DNA of 64,000 nucleotides from UBA7455 sp026713185 (GCA_963665785.1 OY762456.1:3782001-3846000), one strand, 5' to 3'. Positions 18,168 to 27,565 are shown, counted from the first letter of the stretch. Made by a program: numbers and translations. Notes: a model not told the origin generated them from the letters alone.

Positions 18168-18706
18168 CCTAAATGACGCTGACTGTCAGTGCTCTTGGGG
18201 GTCGTCACGTGGCTCTCGTAGACATAATACAGAGTTGGGAAATTCCCCCCCTGCTTCCGTTGCAACGAGCAAACCACTGTCTCGGAGGTCAGATAGTTAT
18301 CATCCATATCCAATCGCATGATGATACGAGTCAACCTGGAAGTGATTTTTACTTTACCAGTCTTTTTGAACAGCTTCATATCATTGTTCGCTGAATTGTT
18401 TGCTTTGCTGCATTCATTACGTGAATTGATCACCGACCAGTTCGAAGAAATCTCTACGTCATAATTACCATCAATATTTGGAAACAGCCGCCAAATGACT
18501 GGTTTACTACATAGCCATGGAAACAGAGGCGACTCACCTATGAAAAACAACAAAGCAGACACCGTCATGACGCTGATTGAGACCACCGAAATCTGAGGAA
18601 TATCCTTCAGGAAACCCATTGAATCGGTTGCCAACACAACAGCAAAACCTGCATTGAAGAAGAGCACAATTCTGAGAAAGTTAGACAAGCCTATGGATTC
18701 GAACAT

Positions 18707-18781
18707 TTTCTAGATTACCCTTGAAAAAAAATTAAGCATTACAATATATGTTGTTTCGATCGAATTTTTTGGATAATTGCT
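18707..18781. promoter_or_regulatory. divergent cap15/CD-NTase promoter region
   Basis: This 75-bp AT-rich gap is the only space for promoters of both CBASS arms. TTGAAA (18721) and TATATG (18745) are 18 bp apart in the CD-NTase direction. The fit is moderate and no operator is evident. Confidence 0.35.
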
Positions 18782-19551
18782 ATGAGCGTCAAACTTAATG
18801 CACACAGAGTCTTTAAGGGAACTGTAAACTATCCTGGCTACCTTGAGGCGCTGACCCTTGACAACAGCAGGGAACAGTTGCTTCGCAAAGCCCGTGATAC
18901 GATACGACAAACTTTACGGACAAGTATGCCGCAATGGTCGGTAAACACGAAATTACAGACCTTGGTAGAATCCAGCTACAAACATCTCGCCTCGCAGCTT
19001 CCACAGTTACACCCACGTTTTAGAATGCAGGGGAGCAGCGTCTACCATACATTAAATGATCCTGCCCATAAGCCGCCTCAAGAAGTTGACTATGACGATG
19101 GTGTGTTTCTACCGACTTCATTCCTTGAGCAGAATAACGCAATGAAACCACTCCTGGCAGCCAAAGGTTATTTCACGGTTGTTGAAACTACTCTTAAACC
19201 TCTTTGCGACAGTAACGGCTGGAACCTGGATACGACTAAAAACAGCTGCGTGCGCATACATATAAACTCCGAAGCTCACATTGATCTTGCACTCTACGCC
19301 ATTCCTGATAAAGAATTCACAAAATTAATTGAATCAAGCACCCGCGAAGTATTTTCTGATCATAACTCTTCATTTGACAACGAAATTGGTCTGCCCGAAC
19401 CGGTGTATAGACTACTAAGCCAACAACAGATCATGCTTGCCCTCCGTGTTAACGGCTGGATCGAATCCGACCCGCGCATGATTGAAGATTGGTTTAAACA
19501 AGCAGTTCAGGAGCAAGGTGAAGTGGTTCGACGTGTATGCCGTTATCTTAA

Positions 19552-21655
19552 CCCATGTTTAACACTTTGCTTGGCGAAATGAGCTGATTTGCCGATTTTT
19601 TGAAGTTTTTCTGCTCGTAAGTCGCTGATTTGTATTGAAGCGGATCGCCAGAAGGCTAATGTAGTGCCATAATCGTATTTTAGGGTATTGACATTTATAG
19701 ACACCCCCTGTAGTATCCCCAGTATGTTTATTCGACGTACCAAAACGCGCACCGTCGGGACCCAGGATCACTACTTCACCTATCGCCTGGTTAAGTCCGT
19801 ACGCATCGGCAACAAAGTGCGCCAACGCACGTTGTTGAACCTCGGTGCGCACTTCGATTTGCCGCCAGCACAGTGGCCGCTGCTGTACCAACGTCTGGAT
19901 GATCTACTCGCTGGTCAGGCAACGCTCATGGACTATCCGGAAGCGGTCGATAACCACGCGCAACGCATCGTAGCACAGTTGATCAGCCGGCAGGCCGAAA
20001 CCAGCCCGGACGCTGATGACACGTCATCGACCGGCGACCAGCAGAGCGTCGATGTGGACTCACTGCAACTGGTTCGTCCGCGCACAGTGGGGGTTGAGCA
20101 TGTTGGTTTATGGGCGCTGGAGCAGGTGGGGTTGCGGGCGCTACTGGCACAGTTGGGGCTGAACAGCCGACAACAGGCAGCAGCGATGGGTTCGATCATT
20201 GGCCGCCTGGCGGCGCCGGGTTCAGAACGTGCGACGCACCGCTGGCTGCGCGACACCAGTGCGCTCGGCGACTTGCTGGAGGTCGACTTCGAGAAGTACA
20301 GCCTGATGCAGCTATACCGGGCTTCTGACGCGCTGATGGTGCATCGGAAGGCGATTGAGGCACATTTGTTTGATGCCGCAATGACCCTGTTCGAGTTGCA
20401 ACCGACGGTGACGCTGTACGATCTGACGAATACCTACTTTGAGGGGGATGCTGGCTCCCAGGAGAAAGCACAACGCGGTCATTCCAAGGAGAAACGCAGT
20501 GATTGTCCGCTACTCACACTGGGTCTCATGCTGGATGCCAGCGGCTTCGTGCGGCGCTCGCAGGTGTTTGCTGGCAACGTCAGCGAGCCGCATACGCTAG
20601 CCGAGATGCTCACTGCACTGCAGGCTCCAAAGGGTGCTTTGGTGGTGATGGATCGCGGCATTGCCACACAGGACCGCATTTCCTGGCTGGCGGCGCAAGG
20701 GTATCGCTACCTGGTGGTGAGCCGCGAGCGCAAGCGCACCTTTGATCTCGCGGCGGCGATGACGGTGACGACGGCAACACAGCAGCCGGTGCACTTGCAC
20801 AAGGTGCTGTCCGAAGATGGCCAGGAGGCGCGTCTGTATTGCTATTCCGAGGCGCGGGAAGAGAAGGAGAAGGCCATTGCCGAGCGCCTCGCCAAGCGCT
20901 TTGAAAACGCCCTGACGACGCTCTCGGAAGGACTGTCCAGACCGCGCACACAGAAACGCATCGACAAAATCTGGCAACGCATTGGGCGCCTGAAGGAGAA
21001 GAGCCGCGGGGTGGCGCAGCATTACGATATTGACGTTACCAGCAGCGAAGATGGTACCCAGGCACTCGCCATCACCTGGCGCCGACAACCGGTCAACGGC
21101 TCCATGCTGACCCATCCGGGGGTGTACTGCCTGCGCAGCAACCAAACCGACTGGGATGAGGAAACCCTGTGGCGCACCTACATCACACTGACTGATCTGG
21201 AAGCCGTGTTCCGGTCATTGAAGTCCGAACTGGGGCTGCGCCCGATCTATCACCACAAAGCCCTGCGCACCGAAGGACATTTGTTTATCACCGTAATTGC
21301 CTACCAGCTGGTGCAGGTCATTCGACGTAGACTGCGGCAGCACGGGCAGCGCGAAAGCTGGACCCTGTTGCGCCGCATCCTGAATGGGCAGCAACGCATT
21401 ACCGCGACCTTCCGCCGCGCTGATGACTGTGCGTTGCACGTTCGTAAAGCCACGGTCGCCGAGCCTGCACAACGCGAGATTTACCAGGCGCTTGGCATCA
21501 ACGAGACCCCGGGCGGGATCCAAAAGACGATCATCTAGTCGCGGTAAAAATACCTGAAACAGGCTGGATTTTCCATTTGTAGTGCCAGAACAACTTTTTT
21601 GTCATCCTAACATATTGATATTCATATAGTTTTAAAATAGACTGTTAAACTTGGG
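19552..21655 (+). mobile_element. IS1634-family element inside the CD-NTase gene (2104 bp)
   Basis: The terminal inverted repeats are CCCATGTTTAACA (left) and its near-complement TGTTAAACTTGGG (right), with TTAA on both sides (19548-19551, 21656-21659). Copies 1 and 2 end with the same right repeat next to TTAG, which supports a 4-bp TTAN target. This is the only complete copy of the element in the window. Confidence 0.85.
19724..21538 (+). CDS. IS1634-family transposase (604 aa), intact copy
   Basis: Starting at ATG 19724 (MFIRRTKTRT), the protein has Asp in TLYDLTNTYFEG, Asp in VVMDRGIATQD and Glu in LTDLEAVFRSLKSELGLRPI. Relative to copies 1 and 2 it lacks two 30-bp segments, at about 21090 and 21291. 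Family members normally lack them too, so this copy probably shows the ancestral form. Confidence 0.85.
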   Translation: MFIRRTKTRTVGTQDHYFTYRLVKSVRIGNKVRQRTLLNLGAHFDLPPAQWPLLYQRLDDLLAGQATLMDYPEAVDNHAQRIVAQLISRQAETSPDADDTSSTGDQQSVDVDSLQLVRPRTVGVEHVGLWALEQVGLRALLAQLGLNSRQQAAAMGSIIGRLAAPGSERATHRWLRDTSALGDLLEVDFEKYSLMQLYRASDALMVHRKAIEAHLFDAAMTLFELQPTVTLYDLTNTYFEGDAGSQEKAQRGHSKEKRSDCPLLTLGLMLDASGFVRRSQVFAGNVSEPHTLAEMLTALQAPKGALVVMDRGIATQDRISWLAAQGYRYLVVSRERKRTFDLAAAMTVTTATQQPVHLHKVLSEDGQEARLYCYSEAREEKEKAIAERLAKRFENALTTLSEGLSRPRTQKRIDKIWQRIGRLKEKSRGVAQHYDIDVTSSEDGTQALAITWRRQPVNGSMLTHPGVYCLRSNQTDWDEETLWRTYITLTDLEAVFRSLKSELGLRPIYHHKALRTEGHLFITVIAYQLVQVIRRRLRQHGQRESWTLLRRILNGQQRITATFRRADDCALHVRKATVAEPAQREIYQALGINETPGGIQKTII

Positions 21656-22106
21656 TTAAGGGATGGCGCGATTTTCAATGGACTACGGGTGGGCCTTCTT
21701 CCATCGCTCTTATGGCCTGTGTAGTAACAGTTTTCGACTACATCGGCGGCAATGTCACCTCCAATCGCGATGACCTCGCCCTACAAACCGTAGCTGACCG
21801 ACTTGAGGAGTTATTCTCAGAACCAATCCCCAATCCGGTATTGTCTCACCAAATCCTTGATCAAAACTGGTCTGACGAGGAACGACTGGACTTCAAATCG
21901 TGCGCTAAAGCCCTGAAGGTCATGATTGATACCGCTCTAAACAGCACCTACAATAAGCAAATTGCCCTGAAACAACTTAAAGAAAGGTTCGGCCAGCGTA
22001 TTCCAAATGATACGTTACTGATCGACATCGATTCAGCAGAAAACAAAATCTTGTCTCATGAACCCACCAAGTCTCGTGCGCCAAAAGTGATTCGTACAAC
22101 ATCGGG

Positions 22107-23795
22107 ATGAGTAAGAAAGATCACCGCGCCAAAAGTTTATACCAAACTCTGAGTAAAGAAGGATTCACTCGTGATCGTTCCATTACTGGAGTCCATCGGT
22201 ATAAGGGATCGCTTAAAGCGGACCGGCGTGAAGTGTCCATTGCCATTACATTTCCAAACCTCGAATTAACTCGACTACCGAAGCTGACTCTACTCAATCC
22301 GGCTGAGGAAGCACCCAATGTTGTGGCCCACTTGTCAGCATCTGGTGAGCTATGCTTCGCTCGTAACGAGGATCTTGTTCTGGATCGATATGATGTCGAA
22401 GGCACAGCGCTCATGTGCCTGGAACTTGCACGACAAGGTCTAGAACGAGCGCTCACCCATAAACATCTGGAACAAGAGATAGCACATGAATTCCCCCAGC
22501 ACTGGTCTGGTAAACAATTCTATTATGACATCTTAGCCACGGAGCACAAACAAGCAAAACTCTATCGTGTCTCACGCCTCCAAGGACCACCTCTACTTGT
22601 TCTATCCGACCGTGAGGATGTGCTGAAAAGTCTGATTCAAGATAAGGCCGATCGCAAGAAGGTGATTTCGTCATCTCGCCCGGTGTTCGTTTACCATTCG
22701 CAGCACGACCTTACCTTCAAGCAAGATTTCCGCCAACCGGATTCATTGGCGGAATTTATGGATTGGTTAGAAAGCATGTTACCTAATATACGTGACAAGG
22801 CTATTAATGAAATGACTCGGTACTTCCCCAAGCCTCCTCTTGCTGGTGTATTCGTCAACGCTCCGAATGGCTGCGTAGGAATAGAGGCTAACGATTCTCA
22901 CCCGAGTGTAAAAGCGGCTCAACGTCGGCAGGGACTTAAACGCATCATTCATTACAGGATCGAAAAAATCAGCGTGGACCGTTATAGCGGGAAGCGCGTT
23001 GATCAGCCCTTTATCTTCAGGAGAAACATGAATAAGCACACTCCTTTAATCGGACGAAGCATAGCACTCATCGGGTGCGGGACAATTGGTAGTCATTTGG
23101 CAAAATTCCTGGTTCAGAGCGGTTCAGGATTCGAAGGAGGCAAATTGCTCCTTATTGACAACCAGTCACTTGAACCGGGCAATGTTGGCCGCCACTACCT
23201 CGGTCCCACTAACATCGGAGAAAGCAAATCCAACGGATTGATGCGAGAGCTAAACGGACAGTTTCCCACAGCAAAAATTCTTCAAGTATCAACCGATGCG
23301 TTAGACTGCTTCGGTTTACTGGCTCAATATGACCTTGTTGTCGATGCAACAGGTGAAGAAGCCCTTTCTAATTCCATCAATCACTACTTTGTGCAGCAGC
23401 GGTTGCATCACAAAGTCCCAGATGTCCTTCATGTCTGGCTGTTCGGTAATGGTGCGGCAGCTCAAGGGTTACTTGTAGATAATACGAAATATGCCTGTTT
23501 CAAATGCTTAAAACCAGACCATGATGGATGCTGGCGATTTAACCCGCTAATGTCCAGCATTGAATCTGAGCAAACAGTAGCTGCATGTGGCGAAGCGCAA
23601 TTCATCGCTTATGGTGTGGCCGCTTCTGCAATGGCAGCATCACTCGCGCTCCAGATTATCTTGGACTGGAACAGCAGAACACCAACACCGAGAATGAGGA
23701 CTATCAGGATTGAGGAAAAAGATACCAAAGAAGTCAAGAACAAAAACCCACCTAGGTCGGAGCATTGCCCAGCCTGTGTTATCCAAACCCCTTAA
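22107..23795 (+). CDS. cap2: CBASS Cap2, E2-E1 fusion conjugation enzyme (562 aa)
   Basis: Cap2 activates and attaches the CD-NTase C-terminus to targets, priming signal synthesis in type II CBASS. The N-terminal E2-like domain has a candidate catalytic Cys83 (SASGELCFARN). The ThiF/E1 adenylation domain has the nucleotide-binding loop GCGTIGS at 323-329, a candidate catalytic Cys494 (TVAACGEAQF), and paired cysteines CFKC (464-467) and CPAC (555-558) likely to bind zinc. Its ATG overlaps the CD-NTase stop (ATGA), so it was translated with that gene; the IS now separates it from the locus promoter. The frame is intact. Confidence 0.85.
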   Translation: MSKKDHRAKSLYQTLSKEGFTRDRSITGVHRYKGSLKADRREVSIAITFPNLELTRLPKLTLLNPAEEAPNVVAHLSASGELCFARNEDLVLDRYDVEGTALMCLELARQGLERALTHKHLEQEIAHEFPQHWSGKQFYYDILATEHKQAKLYRVSRLQGPPLLVLSDREDVLKSLIQDKADRKKVISSSRPVFVYHSQHDLTFKQDFRQPDSLAEFMDWLESMLPNIRDKAINEMTRYFPKPPLAGVFVNAPNGCVGIEANDSHPSVKAAQRRQGLKRIIHYRIEKISVDRYSGKRVDQPFIFRRNMNKHTPLIGRSIALIGCGTIGSHLAKFLVQSGSGFEGGKLLLIDNQSLEPGNVGRHYLGPTNIGESKSNGLMRELNGQFPTAKILQVSTDALDCFGLLAQYDLVVDATGEEALSNSINHYFVQQRLHHKVPDVLHVWLFGNGAAAQGLLVDNTKYACFKCLKPDHDGCWRFNPLMSSIESEQTVAACGEAQFIAYGVAASAMAASLALQIILDWNSRTPTPRMRTIRIEEKDTKEVKNKNPPRSEHCPACVIQTP

Positions 23796-24273
23796 TGCGG
23801 GTATTAGCTACTCGCTCATCCGTTTTAAGGTATGCGGTCTCTTCAATCTCACACAGATAGCATGCGAAGGGGAGCCAGAACGTGGCGGCATACTGTTAGG
23901 CTGCCACCGCGGGCAGCATCTTGAAATCACAGACTTTACTGAACCTAGGTTGAATGATTTGGCCAGCTTGTCTTCATTCACTCGTGTAGATAAAAATCAT
24001 CAACAAGCTGCTACTGAAGCTTGGATCCAATCAAATGAAACCGTTACTTACGTAGGGGAATGGCATAGTCACCCATTTGGTCCACCTCAACCCTCCAGCC
24101 TTGACCATAAAAATTGGAATAAAGTAGCGGAGCATCTGAAAACCCCTTCTCTTTTTGTAATTGTTTCTCCGTTGGGATGGCAGGTATTTCGGACCTGCAG
24201 CTCTATGCAAGGTGGCGTAATAGTTCAATTGGAACTAGTCGAATATGGAATTACAGGTATCGTTTTCCGATGA
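23776..24273 (+). CDS. cap3: CBASS Cap3, JAB/JAMM deconjugating protease
   Basis: The motifs RGGILLGCHRG and WHSHPFGPPQPSSLDHKNW give the JAMM zinc signature (E...HxHP...PSxxD). Cap3 removes Cap2-made conjugates. The start is uncertain: GTG 23776 overlaps cap2 by 20 bp, while TTG 23710 would extend it by 22 Lys/Arg-rich residues that look like cap2 overlap. The frame is intact and ends 47 bp before a convergent Rpn gene. Confidence 0.8.
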   Translation: MLSKPLNAGISYSLIRFKVCGLFNLTQIACEGEPERGGILLGCHRGQHLEITDFTEPRLNDLASLSSFTRVDKNHQQAATEAWIQSNETVTYVGEWHSHPFGPPQPSSLDHKNWNKVAEHLKTPSLFVIVSPLGWQVFRTCSSMQGGVIVQLELVEYGITGIVFR

Positions 24274-24319
24274 CTTCCCGTAGTTGAGGCATTCCACAGT
24301 TTGGGATTGTGATGACTGG

Positions 24320-25294
24320 TTAGTGGCCCAGGTCAAATACATCATCAAGCGTTTGGGCGTCGAGCACGTTTTCTGCCCAGGTTTCCAAGTCTTCCATAGA
24401 AGCTTCGGTTAGCCTCTCGATGTCCTCAGCAGACAAGGCACCGAATCGACGTTGCAATTGTCGTTCAAGTACCCGGCGTTCGCCTTCAACACGGCCTTCA
24501 ACACGGCCTTCAACACGGCCCTCAACACGGCCCTCAACACGGCCCTCAACACGGCCCTCAACACGGCCCTCAACACGGCCCTCATCGCGATATCGTTGTG
24601 CAAATCCTGTCATGGTAGTACTTTCCTCCGGGTATTGTTGTTGCCACTGCTGTAACTGATTATCGGTGAGTCTGGCATAAATGTCGATGAAATCGACGTA
24701 TTTGGCCTGCTTGTCCCGGTCCGGCTCCAGTTTCTTCAGACCCTGGATGGCCTGATGGTAGACATTTATCTCGTGTCCCGCCGGAATATGCATATTCGGC
24801 AGGTTTAAACGCGCCACCAGATTATCGCTGTGCTGCCAGTGCTCATACGGGATGGCCTTCAGCTTGCAAGCCAGATAGTCCAATGTGACATAGGGTCGAT
24901 GCTTGGGACCCAGGGTCAGCGATGCTGGCACAGAGTCAGCTTCACGCAGAAATATTACTACCGGTACTACACAGTCTGACTTGCACAGTTCAGCCAGTTC
25001 AAAACAGTAGCTGCCCAGCCGGTGCAGCGAGAAGCGATGCCAATCCGTTTCTTCTTCCAGTATGAACAGGATTGTCTCACGGAGACCGTCTTGCCACTCC
25101 ACCTTGAGCGGCACATCAAGTTCCCGGTAGTGTGCACCAAAACGTTCCTGTAGCAGCTCCTGCCGTATCGGGGTGATCTGCACCGAGTCCTCCGGTGCGG
25201 GTGCTTCCGGCGCAGCAAAGAAAGACAGCGCATCCCGTGGATAATCCAGTATCAGGTTTTTAAAGTTCTGGTCGTGACTAATCCTGTCTGCCAT
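24320..25294 (-). CDS. Rpn-family nuclease with expanded VEGR repeat (324 aa)
   Basis: Same architecture as 8901-9791, but the linker between nuclease core and DUF4351 holds eight RVEG units instead of one, adding 28 residues. The stop TTA at 24320 is followed by ordinary sequence, not an IS end, so this copy shows the unmodified 3' side. It is convergent with cap3 and could belong to the same defence island. Confidence 0.8.
   Translation of the reverse strand: MADRISHDQNFKNLILDYPRDALSFFAAPEAPAPEDSVQITPIRQELLQERFGAHYRELDVPLKVEWQDGLRETILFILEEETDWHRFSLHRLGSYCFELAELCKSDCVVPVVIFLREADSVPASLTLGPKHRPYVTLDYLACKLKAIPYEHWQHSDNLVARLNLPNMHIPAGHEINVYHQAIQGLKKLEPDRDKQAKYVDFIDIYARLTDNQLQQWQQQYPEESTTMTGFAQRYRDEGRVEGRVEGRVEGRVEGRVEGRVEGRVEGRVEGERRVLERQLQRRFGALSAEDIERLTEASMEDLETWAENVLDAQTLDDVFDLGH
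24485..24580. repeat. 12-bp coding tandem repeat (8 units)
   Basis: Three TTCAACACGGCC and five CTCAACACGGCC units in perfect register encode (V-E-G-R)n on the minus strand. Because the unit is a multiple of 3, copy-number change alters length, not frame. Paralogues have a single unit. Confidence 0.9.
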
Positions 25295-25963
25295 TGCAGG
25301 GTCCGGTGTTTGCTGGCCTTTAAGGATCGGTTAAATGCTGGTGGATGTGATATGGCTAAACGCTCAAAAAAGCTGAGTAAATTGCCATTTCTCTGTGGCT
25401 GGGGTGTGACCAATATGTAGTCCGGTCGATATAGGAAGTCCACTCGCTGGTTCACTAACAGGATTCGCCATTGCTCATCGACTCTCCTCCAAAGTGGATG
25501 GAAGGTGTGTGTCCTTTAATTGTGACGCTTAACCTGGTGTCCAGAATTTCGGGGGAAGATCAAAGAGAAGATGTGTATCAGATAAAGGATCTGGATCGAG
25601 GTAAGGGGAGAGGATCGGAAGGTGTGTGTCCTTTACTGGAAGGTGTGTCCTTGAATGGAAGTCTGGTGGTGGGGTGGGTGGAAAATGGACCTGACCCCTT
25701 TTTGGTGTTAGACCCCTTTTTGGTGTTAACGCGATTCGCCATTGCCAGGGGAATGAATTGTGTGTCCGTTATAGGGACGAATGTGACATGGAGGAGAGGA
25801 AGCGTGTATCCGAATAAAGGACCTGGACCGGGGAATTGGGGAAGGATCGGAAGGTGTGTGTCCTTTACGGGAAGGTGGGGTTTGTCTGGTGGTGGGGTGG
25901 GTGTGGGGGGTGAGTGGAAAATGGACCTGACCCCTTTTTGTTTGGACCCCTTTTTGGGGGCAT
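25295..25963. repeat. Rpn 5' tail, two tandem versions
   Basis: A first tail (25295-25727) ends with two GACCCCTTTTTGGTGTTA units, directly followed by the exact 214-bp copy of 12145-12358. This ends in two more GACCCCTTTTTG units and meets the terminator of the next gene. The frame open from 25471 to 25965 is repeat translation. Confidence 0.65.
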
Positions 25964-25993
25964 AAAAAAAGCAGCCCGGAGGCTGCTTTTTTT
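25964..25993 (-). terminator. rho-independent terminator of the secreted-protein gene
   Basis: The stem AGCAGCC / GGCTGCT with a 4-base loop is flanked by seven A on one side and eight T on the other. It lies 19 bp past the stop codon of the minus-strand gene and would work in both directions. Confidence 0.85.
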
Positions 25994-26011
25994 GGTTAGT
26001 GGGTTTAGCGA

Positions 26012-27565
26012 TCAGAATGTGAAGAACGTGGTGTTGTCGGTGGACACACTCAGTGCCTGTGCTTTCAGGTGGCCTGCAAGGACACTTCCTTCAAACTCGG
26101 CTCTCAGCTTGTCGCCCATGCCGTCACCCTTGACTGTAAACATCGCTACCGGATCCCCGTCTGCATCATTTCCCCGTTCCACTGCCTGAGCAGCCTCATA
26201 CAGGTCATTGATGTTTATCAATGGGGTGGAAGCTCCTGCAGCCAGGTCAGAAGAAACACCATCAACTTCATCAAGATCGAATGATACGCTGTCACCCGCA
26301 TCATTTATCAATGTGACCATGATATTGCTGCCTGCTACATGCGATGTGTTGGTCAGTCGTACATAGTTCCTGAACACGCCATCCGGTGTGAGCAGGAAAT
26401 CCAGATCGACTGTTTCACTGTTCTTAGCCAACGTTGATCCGTCGAAGTCGACATCCGCGATGGCAACATAATCAGCAGCAGCCGTCATAGACAGTTCGCC
26501 CTCATATTTTTTACCCTCTGGAATTTCAGAAACGCCGTTAGTCTGCATGCAGAGGAAAGCGTCTGTGATATCCCCAAAATACTCAGGATCAGCGGCTTCA
26601 TCTGGATTATTATCAGCATTATCAGCATTCGTTAGCGTAACAACAGCTTCAATTCCTGCTTTATTGATTACGGCCAGTCCCAGATTATCATTCCTTGCTG
26701 CCGCCGTTTCATCAGCAGCAGTATCGGGATCATCTTCTACTGCAGGATGAGCCGGTGTACATGTAGCATCCCTGTCAAGCCAGACTTTACCCGCTGCTGT
26801 AGTCACCTTATCATTAGCATCAGTAATAGCCTGAACTGCAGTGAAATCACCTGTAGCAGTGAGCGTTATCTTATCTACAACAGATTCCAACATAACATCA
26901 GTGCCACTAGCACCAATGGTTTCTTGAGTACCCGTGACATTTTTTATGTTGACCTTCATGATATGCGTTGTACTTGAACCATTTTCATATCTTTTGGAAC
27001 TGGTCTCTACATCAATCAGCGAGGAAGCTGAAGCTGCGCCAGCCATGCTGGTTGCATCCGCGAACGTAATCAAATTAGCACTCTGGGTACTCAACGCGTC
27101 ATCGCCACCGGCTACAGCGGTACTGGCAGTTTCATACAGTCTGTATGTGAAGCTGACAGTGCCTTTGGTCTTTAGATTATAGGTCATACCAGACAAGGTC
27201 CATGCAGTATCATCAGCTTGATCACCACCTATAGACAGAATAACATCACTGTCCCCCATACCACCTGATGCACGACCAGAGGTAAGACTGAAATTATCTG
27301 ACACAGTCGTACCGAAAGTAGCACCACCTCCCAGGTCAATGCGTGCATAGTATGTTTCACCTGTCGGGATAATAAAGCCAACTTCACCCGTAACATTGTA
27401 GGCAGTACCACTTACGTCGGTACCATCCTCGCTATCAATCTCGTTTTCATTTGCGAGTATCACCGTTCCAATCGCGTCGCCTTTGGCATTCAAATCCACC
27501 TGCGCATTGGCAGTGCCACAGAATAATCCGGCTACCAAAATTATACCTAATTGTTTCTTATTCAT
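26012..27565 (-). CDS. secreted or surface protein of unknown family (517 aa)
   Basis: ATG 27565 (MNKKQLGIILVAGLFCGTANA|Q) was chosen because it gives a classical signal peptide cut after ANA, with GGTGA about 9 bp upstream; the longer frame from 27622 would bury it. The mature protein is rich in Thr, Ala, Asp and Gly with many short beta-strands (GEVGFIIPTGETYYARIDLG) and few Cys, as in surface-layer, adhesin or outer-membrane proteins. It is monocistronic. No family recognised. Confidence 0.7.
   Translation of the reverse strand: MNKKQLGIILVAGLFCGTANAQVDLNAKGDAIGTVILANENEIDSEDGTDVSGTAYNVTGEVGFIIPTGETYYARIDLGGGATFGTTVSDNFSLTSGRASGGMGDSDVILSIGGDQADDTAWTLSGMTYNLKTKGTVSFTYRLYETASTAVAGGDDALSTQSANLITFADATSMAGAASASSLIDVETSSKRYENGSSTTHIMKVNIKNVTGTQETIGASGTDVMLESVVDKITLTATGDFTAVQAITDANDKVTTAAGKVWLDRDATCTPAHPAVEDDPDTAADETAAARNDNLGLAVINKAGIEAVVTLTNADNADNNPDEAADPEYFGDITDAFLCMQTNGVSEIPEGKKYEGELSMTAAADYVAIADVDFDGSTLAKNSETVDLDFLLTPDGVFRNYVRLTNTSHVAGSNIMVTLINDAGDSVSFDLDEVDGVSSDLAAGASTPLININDLYEAAQAVERGNDADGDPVAMFTVKGDGMGDKLRAEFEGSVLAGHLKAQALSVSTDNTTFFTF

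Larger units (their letters stand above)
16093..18706 (-). pseudogene. cap15: CBASS effector Cap15 (2TM beta-barrel), interrupted by an IS1634 element
   Basis: The 5' part (18706-18168) encodes two membrane helices (about residues 10-30 and 39-65) and the start of a beta-rich domain (NIDGNYDVEISSNWSVIN, VKITSRLTRIIMRLDMDDNY). The 3' part (16216-16093) encodes EGNYWTDRNWHLGLNTAGRI, the conserved end of S-2TMbeta/Cap15 effectors. CCTAAA flanks the IS on both sides; deleting the IS with one copy gives an uninterrupted 220-aa frame through QRHLGTGRIS. Cap15 responds to a cyclic nucleotide by disrupting the inner membrane. As it stands, translation stops 2 residues into the IS. The gene is divergent from the CD-NTase. 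Confidence 0.8.
18782..22110 (+). pseudogene. CBASS CD-NTase (DncV-like), interrupted by an IS1634 element
   Basis: The N-terminal part (18782-19551) holds the nucleotidyltransferase signature: G84-S85 in RMQGSSVYHT, Asp103 and Asp105 in EVDYDDGVFL, and a third Asp at about 168 in AHIDLALYAIPD. The C-terminal part resumes at 21660. TTAA flanks the IS; removing the IS and one TTAA gives RYLKGWRDFQWTTGG, then PSSIALMACVVTVFDYI, and a complete 406-aa protein ending at 22110. The QEVDYDDGV context resembles clade A (DncV-type) enzymes, which make cyclic di- or trinucleotides. The present N-terminal frame ends inside the IS at 19582, so no full synthase can be made. Confidence 0.85.

Noticed and set aside
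24409..24659. Several long open frames and a CRISPR-like repeat pattern at the 12-bp repeats
   Set aside because: The units are contiguous, without spacers, and code for V-E-G-R in the Rpn gene; the other open frames are shadows of the periodicity.
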